64,000 bases of DNA, from IMG/VR virus record IMGVR_UViG_3300013132_000023, positions 62,001-126,000 of that record. One strand, given 5' to 3'. This document shows positions 34,762-42,910 of the stretch, one piece after another. The stretch's first letter is position 1, and the number at the start of each line of letters is the position of its first letter. The notes beneath the pieces were generated by a model. The model saw only the letters and a program-made list of their open reading frames with translations. It was not told the DNA's origin and did no database searches. A program made the translations under genes and the position numbers. This DNA comes from a virus.

Positions 34762-35087
34762 TGTTAATACTCCAAGCTGTTTCTGAAACCGCAACTCAGA
34801 ACTTCGTGCAGCAGCTTTTTGAGCAGTACGGAGTTATGGGGCTCGTGTTTGGTGTTCTGTTATTCTTGATCATGCGTCAAAATAAGTCTTCGCAAAAGAG
34901 AATTGAAGACTTAGAAAACGCCCAACAGAGCCAGCACATGGCCCATATTGAAACGCAAAAGCAAATGATTGCTGATTACGTAGAGCTAGTAAGAAACAAA
35001 ACGCGAGTCCTGGCGGATCTCACGAATTGCTTGAATGCAATCAAAGATACTCTAGAACGTCTAGAGCGTAAGCATGAAAAAGACTAA
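34758..35087 (+). CDS. Small membrane protein with coiled coil
   Basis: A 109-residue protein. Residues ~24-46 (YGVMGLVFGVLLFLIMRQNK) form one membrane helix, followed by a ~60-residue coiled coil (KRIEDLENAQQSQHMAHIET). The layout fits phage membrane proteins such as holin-like or i-spanin-like factors, but nothing diagnostic is seen. It ends the + strand block, and its stop overlaps the stop of the opposing gene. Confidence 0.6.
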   Translation: MMLILQAVSETATQNFVQQLFEQYGVMGLVFGVLLFLIMRQNKSSQKRIEDLENAQQSQHMAHIETQKQMIADYVELVRNKTRVLADLTNCLNAIKDTLERLERKHEKD

Positions 35088-35332
35088 ATGATCTCTGGCG
35101 TGGGACCACCACGCTGAGTCTGCTTTGTTTTGCGGGCTTGATCTGCTGCCATAGACGCAGCGGGCGTCATGATCGCTGCACCAAACGGCTTTCTTTCAGG
35201 ACGTTGAAAAAAGGCCAAGAGTTCTGCTCGAATCTCTGAACGAACCTCGGACGGTACATTGTACTGTTCAAGACGTTCACGCAGGATGCGGTCAACGGTG
35301 GTCGAAATGTCGGTGCTCTTATCTGTTGCCAT
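35084..35332 (-). CDS. Hypothetical protein, 82 residues
   Basis: Not recognised. ATG at 35332 is preferred because GGAG lies 8 nt upstream; a TTG 12 nt earlier is possible. The N-terminal half is helical (TTVDRILRERLEQYNVPSEV) and the tail is basic and Pro/Gly-rich. Its stop codon overlaps the stop of the + strand gene at 35085-35087. Confidence 0.6.
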   Translation of the reverse strand: MATDKSTDISTTVDRILRERLEQYNVPSEVRSEIRAELLAFFQRPERKPFGAAIMTPAASMAADQARKTKQTQRGGPTPEII

Positions 35333-35837
35333 TGTTGTCTCCAAACCAGTGGTCGCGGAATCTTTGTAGACGGCTCTTTTTGGCGACCACTTGAGCCGTC
35401 TGCCTTTGTTCTGCTTGTCGTTCTATGATTTGTTCTAGCGTACGATGATCAATTGATCGCAACATACTGCCATGTGTTTCTTGCAAGGCTTGACGTACGT
35501 CCGTGGCTGATTTTTTGCGGAAGAAAATTACAGCCTTAATACGCGGAATGATGTTTCGTTTTAAGATCTCAAGCCACTTAGCGTTGATTTCGTCTAACGG
35601 CGAAATGTTGCCGTTGATTTCGTCAATGATTCGAGTTGCACCATATACCATTACTTCTTCTTGAATGTTTGCCTCTATGATTTCCTCAAGAGCCAAATAG
35701 AGTATTTTGTACTCGTGGTGCAAAGGCAAGAAAACGCGATTTCCACTAACATTTAGAGCCGGGAAGCAGCTTCGAGATATCTCGATACCCTCCCCGGCTA
35801 CATAATAACCGTCTTCCGAGAAGAAGACCCTAATCAT
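35319..35837 (-). CDS. Hypothetical protein, 172 residues
   Basis: Not recognised with confidence. The first ~110 residues alternate strands and helices (MIRVFFSEDGYYVAG, YKILYLALEEIIEAN, EVMVYGATRIIDEING, IKAVIFFRKK) in an order reminiscent of the RNase H fold, but the acidic catalytic residues are not clear. The C-terminus is a charged helix. It overlaps both neighbours. Confidence 0.55.
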   Translation of the reverse strand: MIRVFFSEDGYYVAGEGIEISRSCFPALNVSGNRVFLPLHHEYKILYLALEEIIEANIQEEVMVYGATRIIDEINGNISPLDEINAKWLEILKRNIIPRIKAVIFFRKKSATDVRQALQETHGSMLRSIDHRTLEQIIERQAEQRQTAQVVAKKSRLQRFRDHWFGDNNGNR

Positions 35838-36376
35838 AGAAGCTTGCCGTTGTATTGAGCTTCTAGTCGCTGAGCTTCTTCGACCTCTTCAACAGTAACA
35901 ACTGCTGTCGAGCGTAGTGCTTGTGCTACAATGGTTAGAATGTCCTTGGTACGTGGCGACCATGCAACAAGTCCGGTTGTGGGATCAAGCCAGTCTAAAG
36001 CACCACGACTAATGAGTTCTTGCTCAACGATCACAAGCAGAAGTTCAATTTCGTCATTGGTAAGACCAGACTTTTCAAGAGCGTCTTTGATAAAAGACTT
36101 GCCGCCTGGAACTACACTTTGATCACGTAGTGTTTCGAGAACAGTTGCCGTTAATTCAACTTCCTCTGCCGACACGGCTCCTTCGTCAATCAGTCTATTG
36201 GCTCCGATCTTAACGCCAAGCTGGAGGTACAACTTCCACTTGTTAAAATCAAGATCTGACATTTGCTCTATCGCTTGAATGCCATTACCACCACCAGTAC
36301 TTACGCATCCAACGAGCGAGGCACTGCCTAGTGCAACAATTAAAACCAACGGTGCAATTAATTTGTTAACAAACAT
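35834..36376 (-). CDS. Predicted lipoprotein
   Basis: A 180-residue protein with a signal peptide (KLIAPLVLIVALGSASLVGC) whose cysteine at ~24 follows a lipobox LVGC. The mature part is a Gly-rich linker and then helices (ELLLVIVEQELISRGALDWL). A good AGGAGA precedes the ATG. It would be anchored to a membrane, perhaps as a lysis or exclusion factor. Its own function is not known. Confidence 0.75.
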   Translation of the reverse strand: MFVNKLIAPLVLIVALGSASLVGCVSTGGGNGIQAIEQMSDLDFNKWKLYLQLGVKIGANRLIDEGAVSAEEVELTATVLETLRDQSVVPGGKSFIKDALEKSGLTNDEIELLLVIVEQELISRGALDWLDPTTGLVAWSPRTKDILTIVAQALRSTAVVTVEEVEEAQRLEAQYNGKLL

Positions 36377-36386
36377 TTCATGTCTC

Positions 36387-36950
36387 CTATTGAGTTATTT
36401 CCCGAACACGCACGTCGGGATCTGCTATCTTACCTGCCATAAATGATTTTCTTTCTTCTGCCGTCATTTCTGGAACGCGTGTTCGGCAATCATTACACAG
36501 TCTGTAAATCGAACGCTTACCTCCCTTGAGTGTCGTTTGAATGCGGCCTTTGTTTAGGTGCCGACATCCATTAGTACTCTTGGGTGCTCCTAATGGCTCT
36601 GCCAATATTTCTTCTTCTGGCTCTTGTCTTTGTTCGTCACTTATGACGCCAGCTTCTTTTAGTTCGGCTCGCTTGTCAGCAACGAATGACGCGTCATCTG
36701 CTTCTAGGTCTCCAAGTGTTCGAGGCTTATTGCTTTCTACTTCTCTTGAAAACGTAGTAGTACCAAATGACCAATCAGCCGATAGTTTTGGACCGCCAAC
36801 AAGTTGTTGTTCAAGTTTGTTGGCGGCATCAGCCGATAGTTCGTAGGTGCGGCCCTTTTTGCCATTGCGTGTAATAGTAATCTTGACGGTTTCGTCAGGA
36901 TCATATTCAAGCTTAGTTAGGTCACACTCTTGAATTACTCTCTTGCCCAT
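36387..36950 (-). CDS. Zinc-binding protein with an Lsr2-like N-terminal pattern
   Basis: A 187-residue protein. Residues ~18-52 (DETVKITITRNGKKG then YELSADAANKLEQQLVG) have the strand-strand-helix order and spacing of the Lsr2 dimerisation domain. The C-terminal ~60 residues hold CRHLNKGRIQTTL and CNDC, a probable zinc site. No AT-hook (RGR) is seen. The Lsr2 idea is weak. It overlaps the phoH gene by 16 nt. Confidence 0.5.
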   Translation of the reverse strand: MGKRVIQECDLTKLEYDPDETVKITITRNGKKGRTYELSADAANKLEQQLVGGPKLSADWSFGTTTFSREVESNKPRTLGDLEADDASFVADKRAELKEAGVISDEQRQEPEEEILAEPLGAPKSTNGCRHLNKGRIQTTLKGGKRSIYRLCNDCRTRVPEMTAEERKSFMAGKIADPDVRVREITQ

Positions 36951-37615
36951 TTGTCGTATTCCTTATACGCTTGAATTACGTCTCGCACGAATTGACTTCT
37001 TTGAATGGTTTCAACGTTGTTCATTTCAATGATACCAACGTTGGGAACGTTAGTTAATACGTTCATGGCTTGTACTAAAGCACTGTCTCTTGGGTCAATG
37101 TCACATTGATCCATGTCGCCAGCAATTACCATTTTACAGCATTTGCCAACACGAGTTAGAATCATCTTCATTGCATCGCCATCTAGAGGAACGTTTTGAG
37201 CTTCTTCTACAATGACGAAACAATTGTTGAACGATCTACCACGGCACATGCTTAAAACTGTGAACTCAATACTTTGATCGATGATCTGTTGAATGTCTTG
37301 TTCGTTCAAACCAAGTTCACGCAGATTATCAACGATTGATAAAACGTATGGTGCAACTTTTTCACTCAGTGACCCAGGCAAAAAGCCAAGTTTTTCTCCT
37401 GTATTTGATTGCATATATGGTCGAATAATGACAATTCGCTGAATGCCACCACGCTTAGGAGAGCGTCTAAGCATATCAACTGCTTCTCCAAGAGCCAGAA
37501 ATGTCTTACCTGTACCAGCTAGACCGGCACATATTGTAACAACATTCTGTCTAATTGACGCTACGTATTCTTCTTGTCCGGGTTTAACTTGAGGTTGAAT
37601 GAAGTTTGTAATCAC
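36935..37615 (-). CDS. phoH: PhoH-family P-loop ATPase
   Basis: A 226-residue PhoH-like NTPase. AGLAGTGKTFLALGEAV is the Walker A region, RIVIIRPYMQSNTGEKLGFL the PhoH-specific segment and NNCFVIVEEAQNVPLD the Walker B. IAGDMDQCDID is the sensor. The start is GTG at 37615, which has AGGGAG at the right distance and lies just after the upstream stop. PhoH proteins are common in phages and are thought to act in RNA metabolism. Confidence 0.92.
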   Translation of the reverse strand: MITNFIQPQVKPGQEEYVASIRQNVVTICAGLAGTGKTFLALGEAVDMLRRSPKRGGIQRIVIIRPYMQSNTGEKLGFLPGSLSEKVAPYVLSIVDNLRELGLNEQDIQQIIDQSIEFTVLSMCRGRSFNNCFVIVEEAQNVPLDGDAMKMILTRVGKCCKMVIAGDMDQCDIDPRDSALVQAMNVLTNVPNVGIIEMNNVETIQRSQFVRDVIQAYKEYDKWARE

Positions 37616-37616
37616 G

Positions 37617-38258
37617 TTACTCCCTATTTGCTCGTCTTGCAGCCCGAGCACGCTTGTTTTTTGCACGTCTATGTGCAATAACCTTCTGACGATGGGGGGT
37701 GATCTTCATGCCAAACGAAGTGCGACTAGGCTGTTTGGCAGCTCTCTCTTCCATGTGTTCTGTGATTAGCTTACCATTTAGGTGATCCATTTCGTGCATA
37801 ACCGCACGAGCCCAGAATCCCGTAAAGATTTCGCGTTGCAAATCGCCATTGATATCCATGTATTCAAGCAACAGCTTTTTTGGACGTTCAAATTGACCTA
37901 CAAAATGAGGCAACGATAAACACGCTTCTGCGTCAAGCTTGGTCTCTTTACTGCGAGACACTACTACCGGATTGATGTACGCAGTATTAAACGCTTCGCC
38001 GTTTTCATTTTTGCCATTACGAAGCAAGAAAATACGACGTGGATAGCCAACCTGGATTGCCGCTAAACCGGCAGCTTGATCGTTCAAATGATCAAGTATG
38101 GCATCCATTAAAGCAATCGCCTGTTCGTCTTCTGCCGACAGTGGCAACGAACACGGCTGAGACGGCATTTCAAGTAGTGGCCAACGCTCCGGGTCTCCCG
38201 GTGTAATGATAGGATTCTGTACTGCCTGCGTTTCGGACTTCACTTCTTCGTTTGTCAT
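37617..38258 (-). CDS. def: Peptide deformylase
   Basis: A 213-residue enzyme that removes formyl from new proteins. The three metal motifs are visible: AGLAAIQVG (GxGxAAxQ type), EACLSLP (EGCLS type) and MHEMDHLNG (HExDH). Compared with standard enzymes it has an N-terminal extension and a very basic C-terminal tail (RRAKNKRARAARRANRE), which might bind ribosomes. The start at 38258 overlaps the methionine aminopeptidase stop by 4 nt, so the two N-terminal-processing enzymes are coupled. Confidence 0.93.
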   Translation of the reverse strand: MTNEEVKSETQAVQNPIITPGDPERWPLLEMPSQPCSLPLSAEDEQAIALMDAILDHLNDQAAGLAAIQVGYPRRIFLLRNGKNENGEAFNTAYINPVVVSRSKETKLDAEACLSLPHFVGQFERPKKLLLEYMDINGDLQREIFTGFWARAVMHEMDHLNGKLITEHMEERAAKQPSRTSFGMKITPHRQKVIAHRRAKNKRARAARRANRE

Positions 38259-39025
38259 GATAGTAGTTCGTATCCAGTTTTGGTCACAAGAAGACATCTT
38301 TCTGTGTGGGCCGCCAAAAGACCATCGCTTTTACGCACAGTCCACGAGTCTTCGTCAAGAATTATATCACTTGATCCATAAGTTGTCACTGGTTCAATGC
38401 AAATTGTTTGCCCTTCTTTTAAGCACAAACGAGCATACTTCTTACGTTCTAATGCCTGCTTGATTTGGCTTTGATTTCTATTAATGCCGCTTGGAATAAA
38501 AGGATCAATGTGAATGCGTTCGCCAATTCTGTGTCCACCCCATTGACTCATGATGGTTATACCATATTGATCAGCCACCTTTTCAGATACTTCGACCAAC
38601 TCTAGGAAAGTACACTCATCTTTGATTACAGATAGCTGAGCATTCAATATTGCGTCTGTGGCTTCTATTAGATACTCTGCCTTTTGGTTTGTTCCAATAA
38701 CACGCGACCGGGCTGAATCTACGAACCACCCATTATATTCAGTTCCAGTGTCAATAGTTAATAGGTCACCGTCCTTTATGATGTAATCCCCTGGAACGCC
38801 ATGAACAACTACATCGTTGGGACTAATACAGGCCGCTGCTGGAAACGGCTTCTCTGAACCCAGAGGTTGATAGTTTTTAAACGCTGGACGACAACGATTT
38901 TCTACAATGAAACGCTCAATTGCTTCATTGACGGCACGTAAGGTTGCACCAGGAACAGCAGCTTTAAAACCATGTTCAATAGCTCCACGGTTTACGAACC
39001 CCGCATAACGCATGTTCTCTATCAT
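38255..39025 (-). CDS. map: Methionine aminopeptidase, type I
   Basis: A 256-residue enzyme that removes the initiator Met after deformylation. VVVHGVPGDYIIKDGDLLTI holds the conserved His, DTGTEYNGWFVDSARS the first metal aspartates, GGHRIGERIH the second His, TICIEPVT and AAHTERCLLV the glutamates. The length is normal for type I. It overlaps the uracil-DNA glycosylase stop by 4 nt. Confidence 0.93.
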   Translation of the reverse strand: MIENMRYAGFVNRGAIEHGFKAAVPGATLRAVNEAIERFIVENRCRPAFKNYQPLGSEKPFPAAACISPNDVVVHGVPGDYIIKDGDLLTIDTGTEYNGWFVDSARSRVIGTNQKAEYLIEATDAILNAQLSVIKDECTFLELVEVSEKVADQYGITIMSQWGGHRIGERIHIDPFIPSGINRNQSQIKQALERKKYARLCLKEGQTICIEPVTTYGSSDIILDEDSWTVRKSDGLLAAHTERCLLVTKTGYELLS

Positions 39026-39624
39026 ATTGTAACTCTACGATTCTTTTCAAGCCAATCTTTAACCAAATTCCAATGCGGTAATGTAGTGTGATATGCACGC
39101 TCTGGAGAACGTAAGTGATAGCTCGGATGATAGGTCACTAGTACTTTTGCAACGTGTCCATGAAAGCCATAGTTCAACCATTCGCCTTTTATGTTTTCTG
39201 GAAAGTACTTACTAAGGGCTCCCTTGATAGGTTCTCCCATGAACTGATGCATGGCGACGCGACCCAAGACAATAATGAGTTGTGGCTTTAACAGACTGAT
39301 CTGTAAATCGAGTCGCCACTTGCATGCATTGAGTTCTTCGCCACGAGGATCTCGATTGTTTGGAGTACGACACAATACGGCATTTGTAATGTACACGTCT
39401 TCTCTGGTGACACCGACGTACTTGAGAATCTTGTCAAGCTTTTCCCCAGCTTTGCTGACAAAAGGAACGCCCTGGGCGTCTTCTTCGTCAGTTGGGGCTT
39501 CGCCAATGATCATGATTTGAGGCTGGGTGCTTCCGGATCCAAATACTATCTGTGTACGAGTGTGACACAAGTCACACGAGCCACAGTTTTTCATTTGTTC
39601 GCGTAAAACGTCAAGCTGTTCCAT
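39022..39624 (-). CDS. Uracil-DNA glycosylase, family 4 (Fe-S type)
   Basis: A 200-residue enzyme. CGSCDLCHTR at ~14-23 gives the first iron-sulfur cysteines, MIIGEAPTDEEDAQGVPF is the active-site GEAPG-like motif, VCRTPNNRDP-type segment and NACKW give the other cysteines, and VTYHPSYHLR is the HPS-type DNA-binding motif. It removes uracil from DNA. ATGA overlap downstream. Confidence 0.92.
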   Translation of the reverse strand: MEQLDVLREQMKNCGSCDLCHTRTQIVFGSGSTQPQIMIIGEAPTDEEDAQGVPFVSKAGEKLDKILKYVGVTREDVYITNAVLCRTPNNRDPRGEELNACKWRLDLQISLLKPQLIIVLGRVAMHQFMGEPIKGALSKYFPENIKGEWLNYGFHGHVAKVLVTYHPSYHLRSPERAYHTTLPHWNLVKDWLEKNRRVTI

Positions 39625-39626
39625 GT

Positions 39627-40568
39627 TTACAGGTGTCCAATAAACAGTTCACTTGTCCAATTTCCTCTTTGCTTTCGTTGTAGCGACGCACCGCAAAGAT
39701 CTAGGGTATTGGCCATGTCGTCAGCGTACGATACAATTTTACCCTCTAGAGTATGGATTTTCTCCAGGGGATTGCACATATTCTCTAGTGCTTGGCGTTT
39801 AGCCAATGGAATGGTTATTTGTAGATCTTTTTCGCATTCAATCATCAAACGATCTATGTACTTGACGCTTGCACCCTGAATGCCGGTCATGAGATACACG
39901 TCACGAGTACGCAACTCGTTGTCACGAAATTCGGTAGCTTCTACCCAGCCAACGTTACGTAGCAAGCATCCAGCAATAACTAATGATGACGAAAAGGGAA
40001 CCTCAAGTTCCGTAGCTTGCTTGTTGGCAATCTTGCAGAACCGCAACGCATGAACAACGTGTACTAGTAGTCCCCCGTGGTAAGTCATTGGACCAACCAA
40101 ACCATACGGAGAACTCTTTAAAGCACTTAGTAGATTTAGTTTATGTATAGCACTACATACAACATCGCGATATACCGGATCTTCAATGTCTAGTACTGAT
40201 TCTTCTGCTTCGCTGGCGTAATGAACCAATAGACTTTCACTGACGCCTTTAATGTAATCGTGCTTATTGATTGGCGTTTCGTTAAGCGGTCTAATGTCGT
40301 ACGCCTGGGCGTGAAACTCCATGTTTCCTCGATACAGCTTTGTGTCGAGACGAATAATTGCATACTGTCCTTCGGACAAGTTGTCGGCGTAGCCCCAAAT
40401 TACGCCTTGAATGTCACCAGTTACGTCACGAAGCGTAACAAGGGCGAACGTCTTGCCGTTTCCTGTCTTCATGCGATCATTGTGATTGATCGCTGCAATC
40501 AAAAACGTTTGCTCGTACGTTTGACCAGCTTCTAACGTTTTAATCGGCGTGTATGTTTCAACGGTCAT
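39627..40568 (-). CDS. YhaM-like OB/HD-fold protein with a lost HD dyad
   Basis: A 313-residue protein. Residues ~20-95 are an OB domain (FALVTLRDVTGDIQGVIWG), then helical domain with YHGGLLVHVVHALRFCKIAN, the HHxG-like motif of the YhaM 3'-5' exoribonucleases. Where YhaM has LLHDIGK this protein has LLRNVGW, and the later catalytic His is not evident. It is therefore likely inactive as a phosphodiesterase, or changed in function. The ATG at 40568 overlaps the upstream gene; a GTG 18 nt earlier is possible. Confidence 0.75.
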   Translation of the reverse strand: MTVETYTPIKTLEAGQTYEQTFLIAAINHNDRMKTGNGKTFALVTLRDVTGDIQGVIWGYADNLSEGQYAIIRLDTKLYRGNMEFHAQAYDIRPLNETPINKHDYIKGVSESLLVHYASEAEESVLDIEDPVYRDVVCSAIHKLNLLSALKSSPYGLVGPMTYHGGLLVHVVHALRFCKIANKQATELEVPFSSSLVIAGCLLRNVGWVEATEFRDNELRTRDVYLMTGIQGASVKYIDRLMIECEKDLQITIPLAKRQALENMCNPLEKIHTLEGKIVSYADDMANTLDLCGASLQRKQRGNWTSELFIGHL

Positions 40569-40770
40569 AACGCTTTCTTTGTCCACCTGTAGTACGATTC
40601 TCTTGTTGTTTGCACGAAGTGCAAGATGCTACCTTACGAACAACAATAGTAACTTCGTCTGGCAACTCATGTTCGTCTCCTGGAAGAAGAGTTACTCTTT
40701 GGCTTCCGCCAAAATAACTTCCGCCGCAACGACGACATTCAATCAACACGACTGTCTTAGGCGTTTTCAT
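40558..40770 (-). CDS. Small zinc-ribbon protein
   Basis: A 70-residue protein with CRRCGG at ~12 and CTSC at ~50, a four-cysteine zinc site, and a basic tail. It overlaps the sigma factor gene and the YhaM-like gene. Function unknown. Confidence 0.65.
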   Translation of the reverse strand: MKTPKTVVLIECRRCGGSYFGGSQRVTLLPGDEHELPDEVTIVVRKVASCTSCKQQENRTTGGQRKRYDR

Positions 40771-41269
40771 GATTCAAACGAAGAGTCAACAAGTTTAGTA
40801 GCTTTTTTATTCTGATAGCAACAGTGCCGTGTGATATTTTTTGTTCACTAGCAATCTGCCTCAAAGACTTGCCACGTACAAAGTGTTCGACCAACAAGTG
40901 AGCGTGCTTTTGATCAGACGTATGTTTCATAATGACTTCCATTATGTCTCGATCTTCGCCCGTGTCGCCTTTATAGCAGATATCTAAAAGCTTTGATTCG
41001 TCTTCTAATTGACTTAGACTTCTCTTGGTACGTCTAGCAATGTAACGCATCAAGTGTCCACGAATGTAATGATATGCAAAAGTAACAATCGAAGCCTTAC
41101 TTGGATCGTATCTTTCGCATGCGAGCAATAAAGCAATCCAGGCTTCTTGCTGCAAATCCTGTGGAGCAATGAGGGCGTCTTTTCTGCAAAACTTGTACAT
41201 TGGCTTGAGGATGCTAATGATCAGTGCATCCCACTCGTTTTTTTTCAAACTATCAATCGGTTTGTTCAT
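40757..41269 (-). CDS. Second sigma-70 family factor
   Basis: A 170-residue short sigma factor. APQDLQQEAWIALLLACERY is region 2 (core binding), IVTFAYHYIRGHLMRYIARR the promoter-melting part and KSLRQIASEQKISHGTVAIR the region-4 helix-turn-helix. No region 3 is obvious. The ATG at 41269 is used; an earlier TTG lies inside the upstream gene. Phages with two sigma factors may time early and late genes with them. Confidence 0.82.
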   Translation of the reverse strand: MNKPIDSLKKNEWDALIISILKPMYKFCRKDALIAPQDLQQEAWIALLLACERYDPSKASIVTFAYHYIRGHLMRYIARRTKRSLSQLEDESKLLDICYKGDTGEDRDIMEVIMKHTSDQKHAHLLVEHFVRGKSLRQIASEQKISHGTVAIRIKKLLNLLTLRLNHENA

Positions 41270-41642
41270 GTGCTTTGATTTGTGCAATTAGCATTTCAAT
41301 GTAAAGATTCTTCTCGTCGGCATTTAGAGCACCCCAATTTAGGACAATACTAGAATGCCCACCATCTGGAATTTCATCGCCGCCACTAGTGCGTTGCTTA
41401 TGACGATACAGTACGCGTCCTTCTTTGTCTTGTACTATTAGCGTAGTGACATGTAGTTTCTTGTCTTCCGCAAGAGACCAGAAGAATGTCATGAAGTCTT
41501 TAAACTTGACGACTGCCTTTTTGGCTTTGCCGCTTGTCAGAATAAGCACAAATATGATGTCTGTTTGTTCGCTAATACCACTATGCTGAACAAGATCTTG
41601 ATATGCGACACGGAGTTTTTCCCAATCTACATTTAAGGACAT
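41253..41642 (-). CDS. Hypothetical protein, 129 residues
   Basis: Not recognised. Strong GGAGG 8 nt before the ATG at 41642. The sequence is alpha/beta (DIIFVLILTSGKAKKAVVKF, KLHVTTLIVQDKEGRVLYRH). The order resembles small profilin/roadblock-like folds but no motif supports a name. It overlaps the sigma gene by 17 nt. Confidence 0.6.
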   Translation of the reverse strand: MSLNVDWEKLRVAYQDLVQHSGISEQTDIIFVLILTSGKAKKAVVKFKDFMTFFWSLAEDKKLHVTTLIVQDKEGRVLYRHKQRTSGGDEIPDGGHSSIVLNWGALNADEKNLYIEMLIAQIKAHEQTD

Positions 41643-41670
41643 CACGGTAACCTCCTGCTTGGGAATTACA

Positions 41671-42909
41671 CTAAGCTACAGTACCGTCGTGGATATAGAC
41701 TCCAATTCTATCTTGATCGTTGCGTGAAGCGTATTCAATCCACACCTGGAAGTCTTTTTCGCCTGCCATTTCGCGAACGATTTGCATACTACTGTCGTCA
41801 AGCAGTGAACCATCTGCGATACGAATTACGCGTAACGTTGGGTTAGCTGCCATTGCAATACCAAGTGATACACGAAGTCTTTGTGCGGCAGATGCTTGAC
41901 AGAACGGAACGAATTGATCGTTATCTGACAAAACTTGAATGCCCGTCTCGTTAACGCGTAATCCCTTAACTGGTAACGGTGAACTTTCTAGTGCTTCTGC
42001 TTTTTCAATTTCAACTAGTTCCATCGTGTCGTTCAATTTTTGAATGTCAGCGTCAACGCCAACCAAAGCCGAGCGAACCTTGTTCCATTCCTTTACTTCT
42101 CGTGCTCTACGATTGGAGTCTTCAATGTTTCTAAGTTGTCCCTGTAAGTATTCAATGTCTGGTATTTCCGGAACGCCTTCTAGTTCTTTCACAACAACCA
42201 CATGTTCGTTGCGTGCTGTCGCTAAATCCTGTTCCATACTTAGGATCTTGTCACGTAAGGCTCTTTCTTTTTCATTCAAGCTTTGAATTTTTGCCTTGGT
42301 AGACACTGCACTTGAAATAGAGTTTGTAAGGTCAGCTACCAAAATTTCTTCGGTAGGATCCGAATCTGTTGGTGGACGTATTGATGTCAACAACGTTGCA
42401 AGACGCTTCTTTTCGCGATTAGCGTCTGATCGTTTTTCAAATGCCTCTTTGTGTTTAATCTCAAAGGCAGCTAAGTCAACCTTGCCTCCCGTGATAGTGA
42501 ATAGTACATCGGCGAGCATTTGTCTCTGGTCAGCATCGTTCTTTCGAGCGAATTCCCAAGGATCAAAGCTCAGATCACCAATCATACCATCTAGAAGCTT
42601 TTGAGGCGAAGCGATTTTGCTTCCGTCTGGAGTTTTTACCTCAAGAGTTGTACCAGCTTGAGTGAACTTTCGCGTTACGATGTAATCGCCAAGATCAACG
42701 GTAACGTTTCCCTTGTCTTCCCCTGCTCGTAGCGGACTAGGATTGTTCTTGCTTGCCGCACGATATTGTAGTGCGAGCCAAATAGAATCAAGAACGGAAG
42801 TCTTCCCTTCCCCGTTCATGCCGCTCAAGACGATTACAGAATCTTGAGGGGTGATATCTACTGCCTTGATTCGCTTGATGTTTTCAGAGTGTAGTTGAAT
42901 GATTTTCAT
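41671..42909 (-). CDS. SbcC/gp46-like ATPase
   Basis: A 412-residue SMC-type ATPase. VIVLSGMNGEGKTSVLDSIW is Walker A at ~26-45, the centre (~190-310) is coiled coil (KERALRDKILSMEQDLATAR), and the C-terminal lobe has QASAAQRLRVSLGIAMA as the ABC signature and VIRIADGSLLDD as Walker B. It is shorter than SbcC or Rad50. A partner nuclease is not in the window. Likely roles are recombination-dependent replication or DNA repair. Confidence 0.85.
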   Translation of the reverse strand: MKIIQLHSENIKRIKAVDITPQDSVIVLSGMNGEGKTSVLDSIWLALQYRAASKNNPSPLRAGEDKGNVTVDLGDYIVTRKFTQAGTTLEVKTPDGSKIASPQKLLDGMIGDLSFDPWEFARKNDADQRQMLADVLFTITGGKVDLAAFEIKHKEAFEKRSDANREKKRLATLLTSIRPPTDSDPTEEILVADLTNSISSAVSTKAKIQSLNEKERALRDKILSMEQDLATARNEHVVVVKELEGVPEIPDIEYLQGQLRNIEDSNRRAREVKEWNKVRSALVGVDADIQKLNDTMELVEIEKAEALESSPLPVKGLRVNETGIQVLSDNDQFVPFCQASAAQRLRVSLGIAMAANPTLRVIRIADGSLLDDSSMQIVREMAGEKDFQVWIEYASRNDQDRIGVYIHDGTVA

Positions 42910-42910
42910 A

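Noticed and set aside
36935-37678. Longer phoH start at 37678 (TTG)
   Set aside because: It would run 21 codons into the deformylase gene; the GTG at 37615 has a good AGGAG-type site and no overlap.
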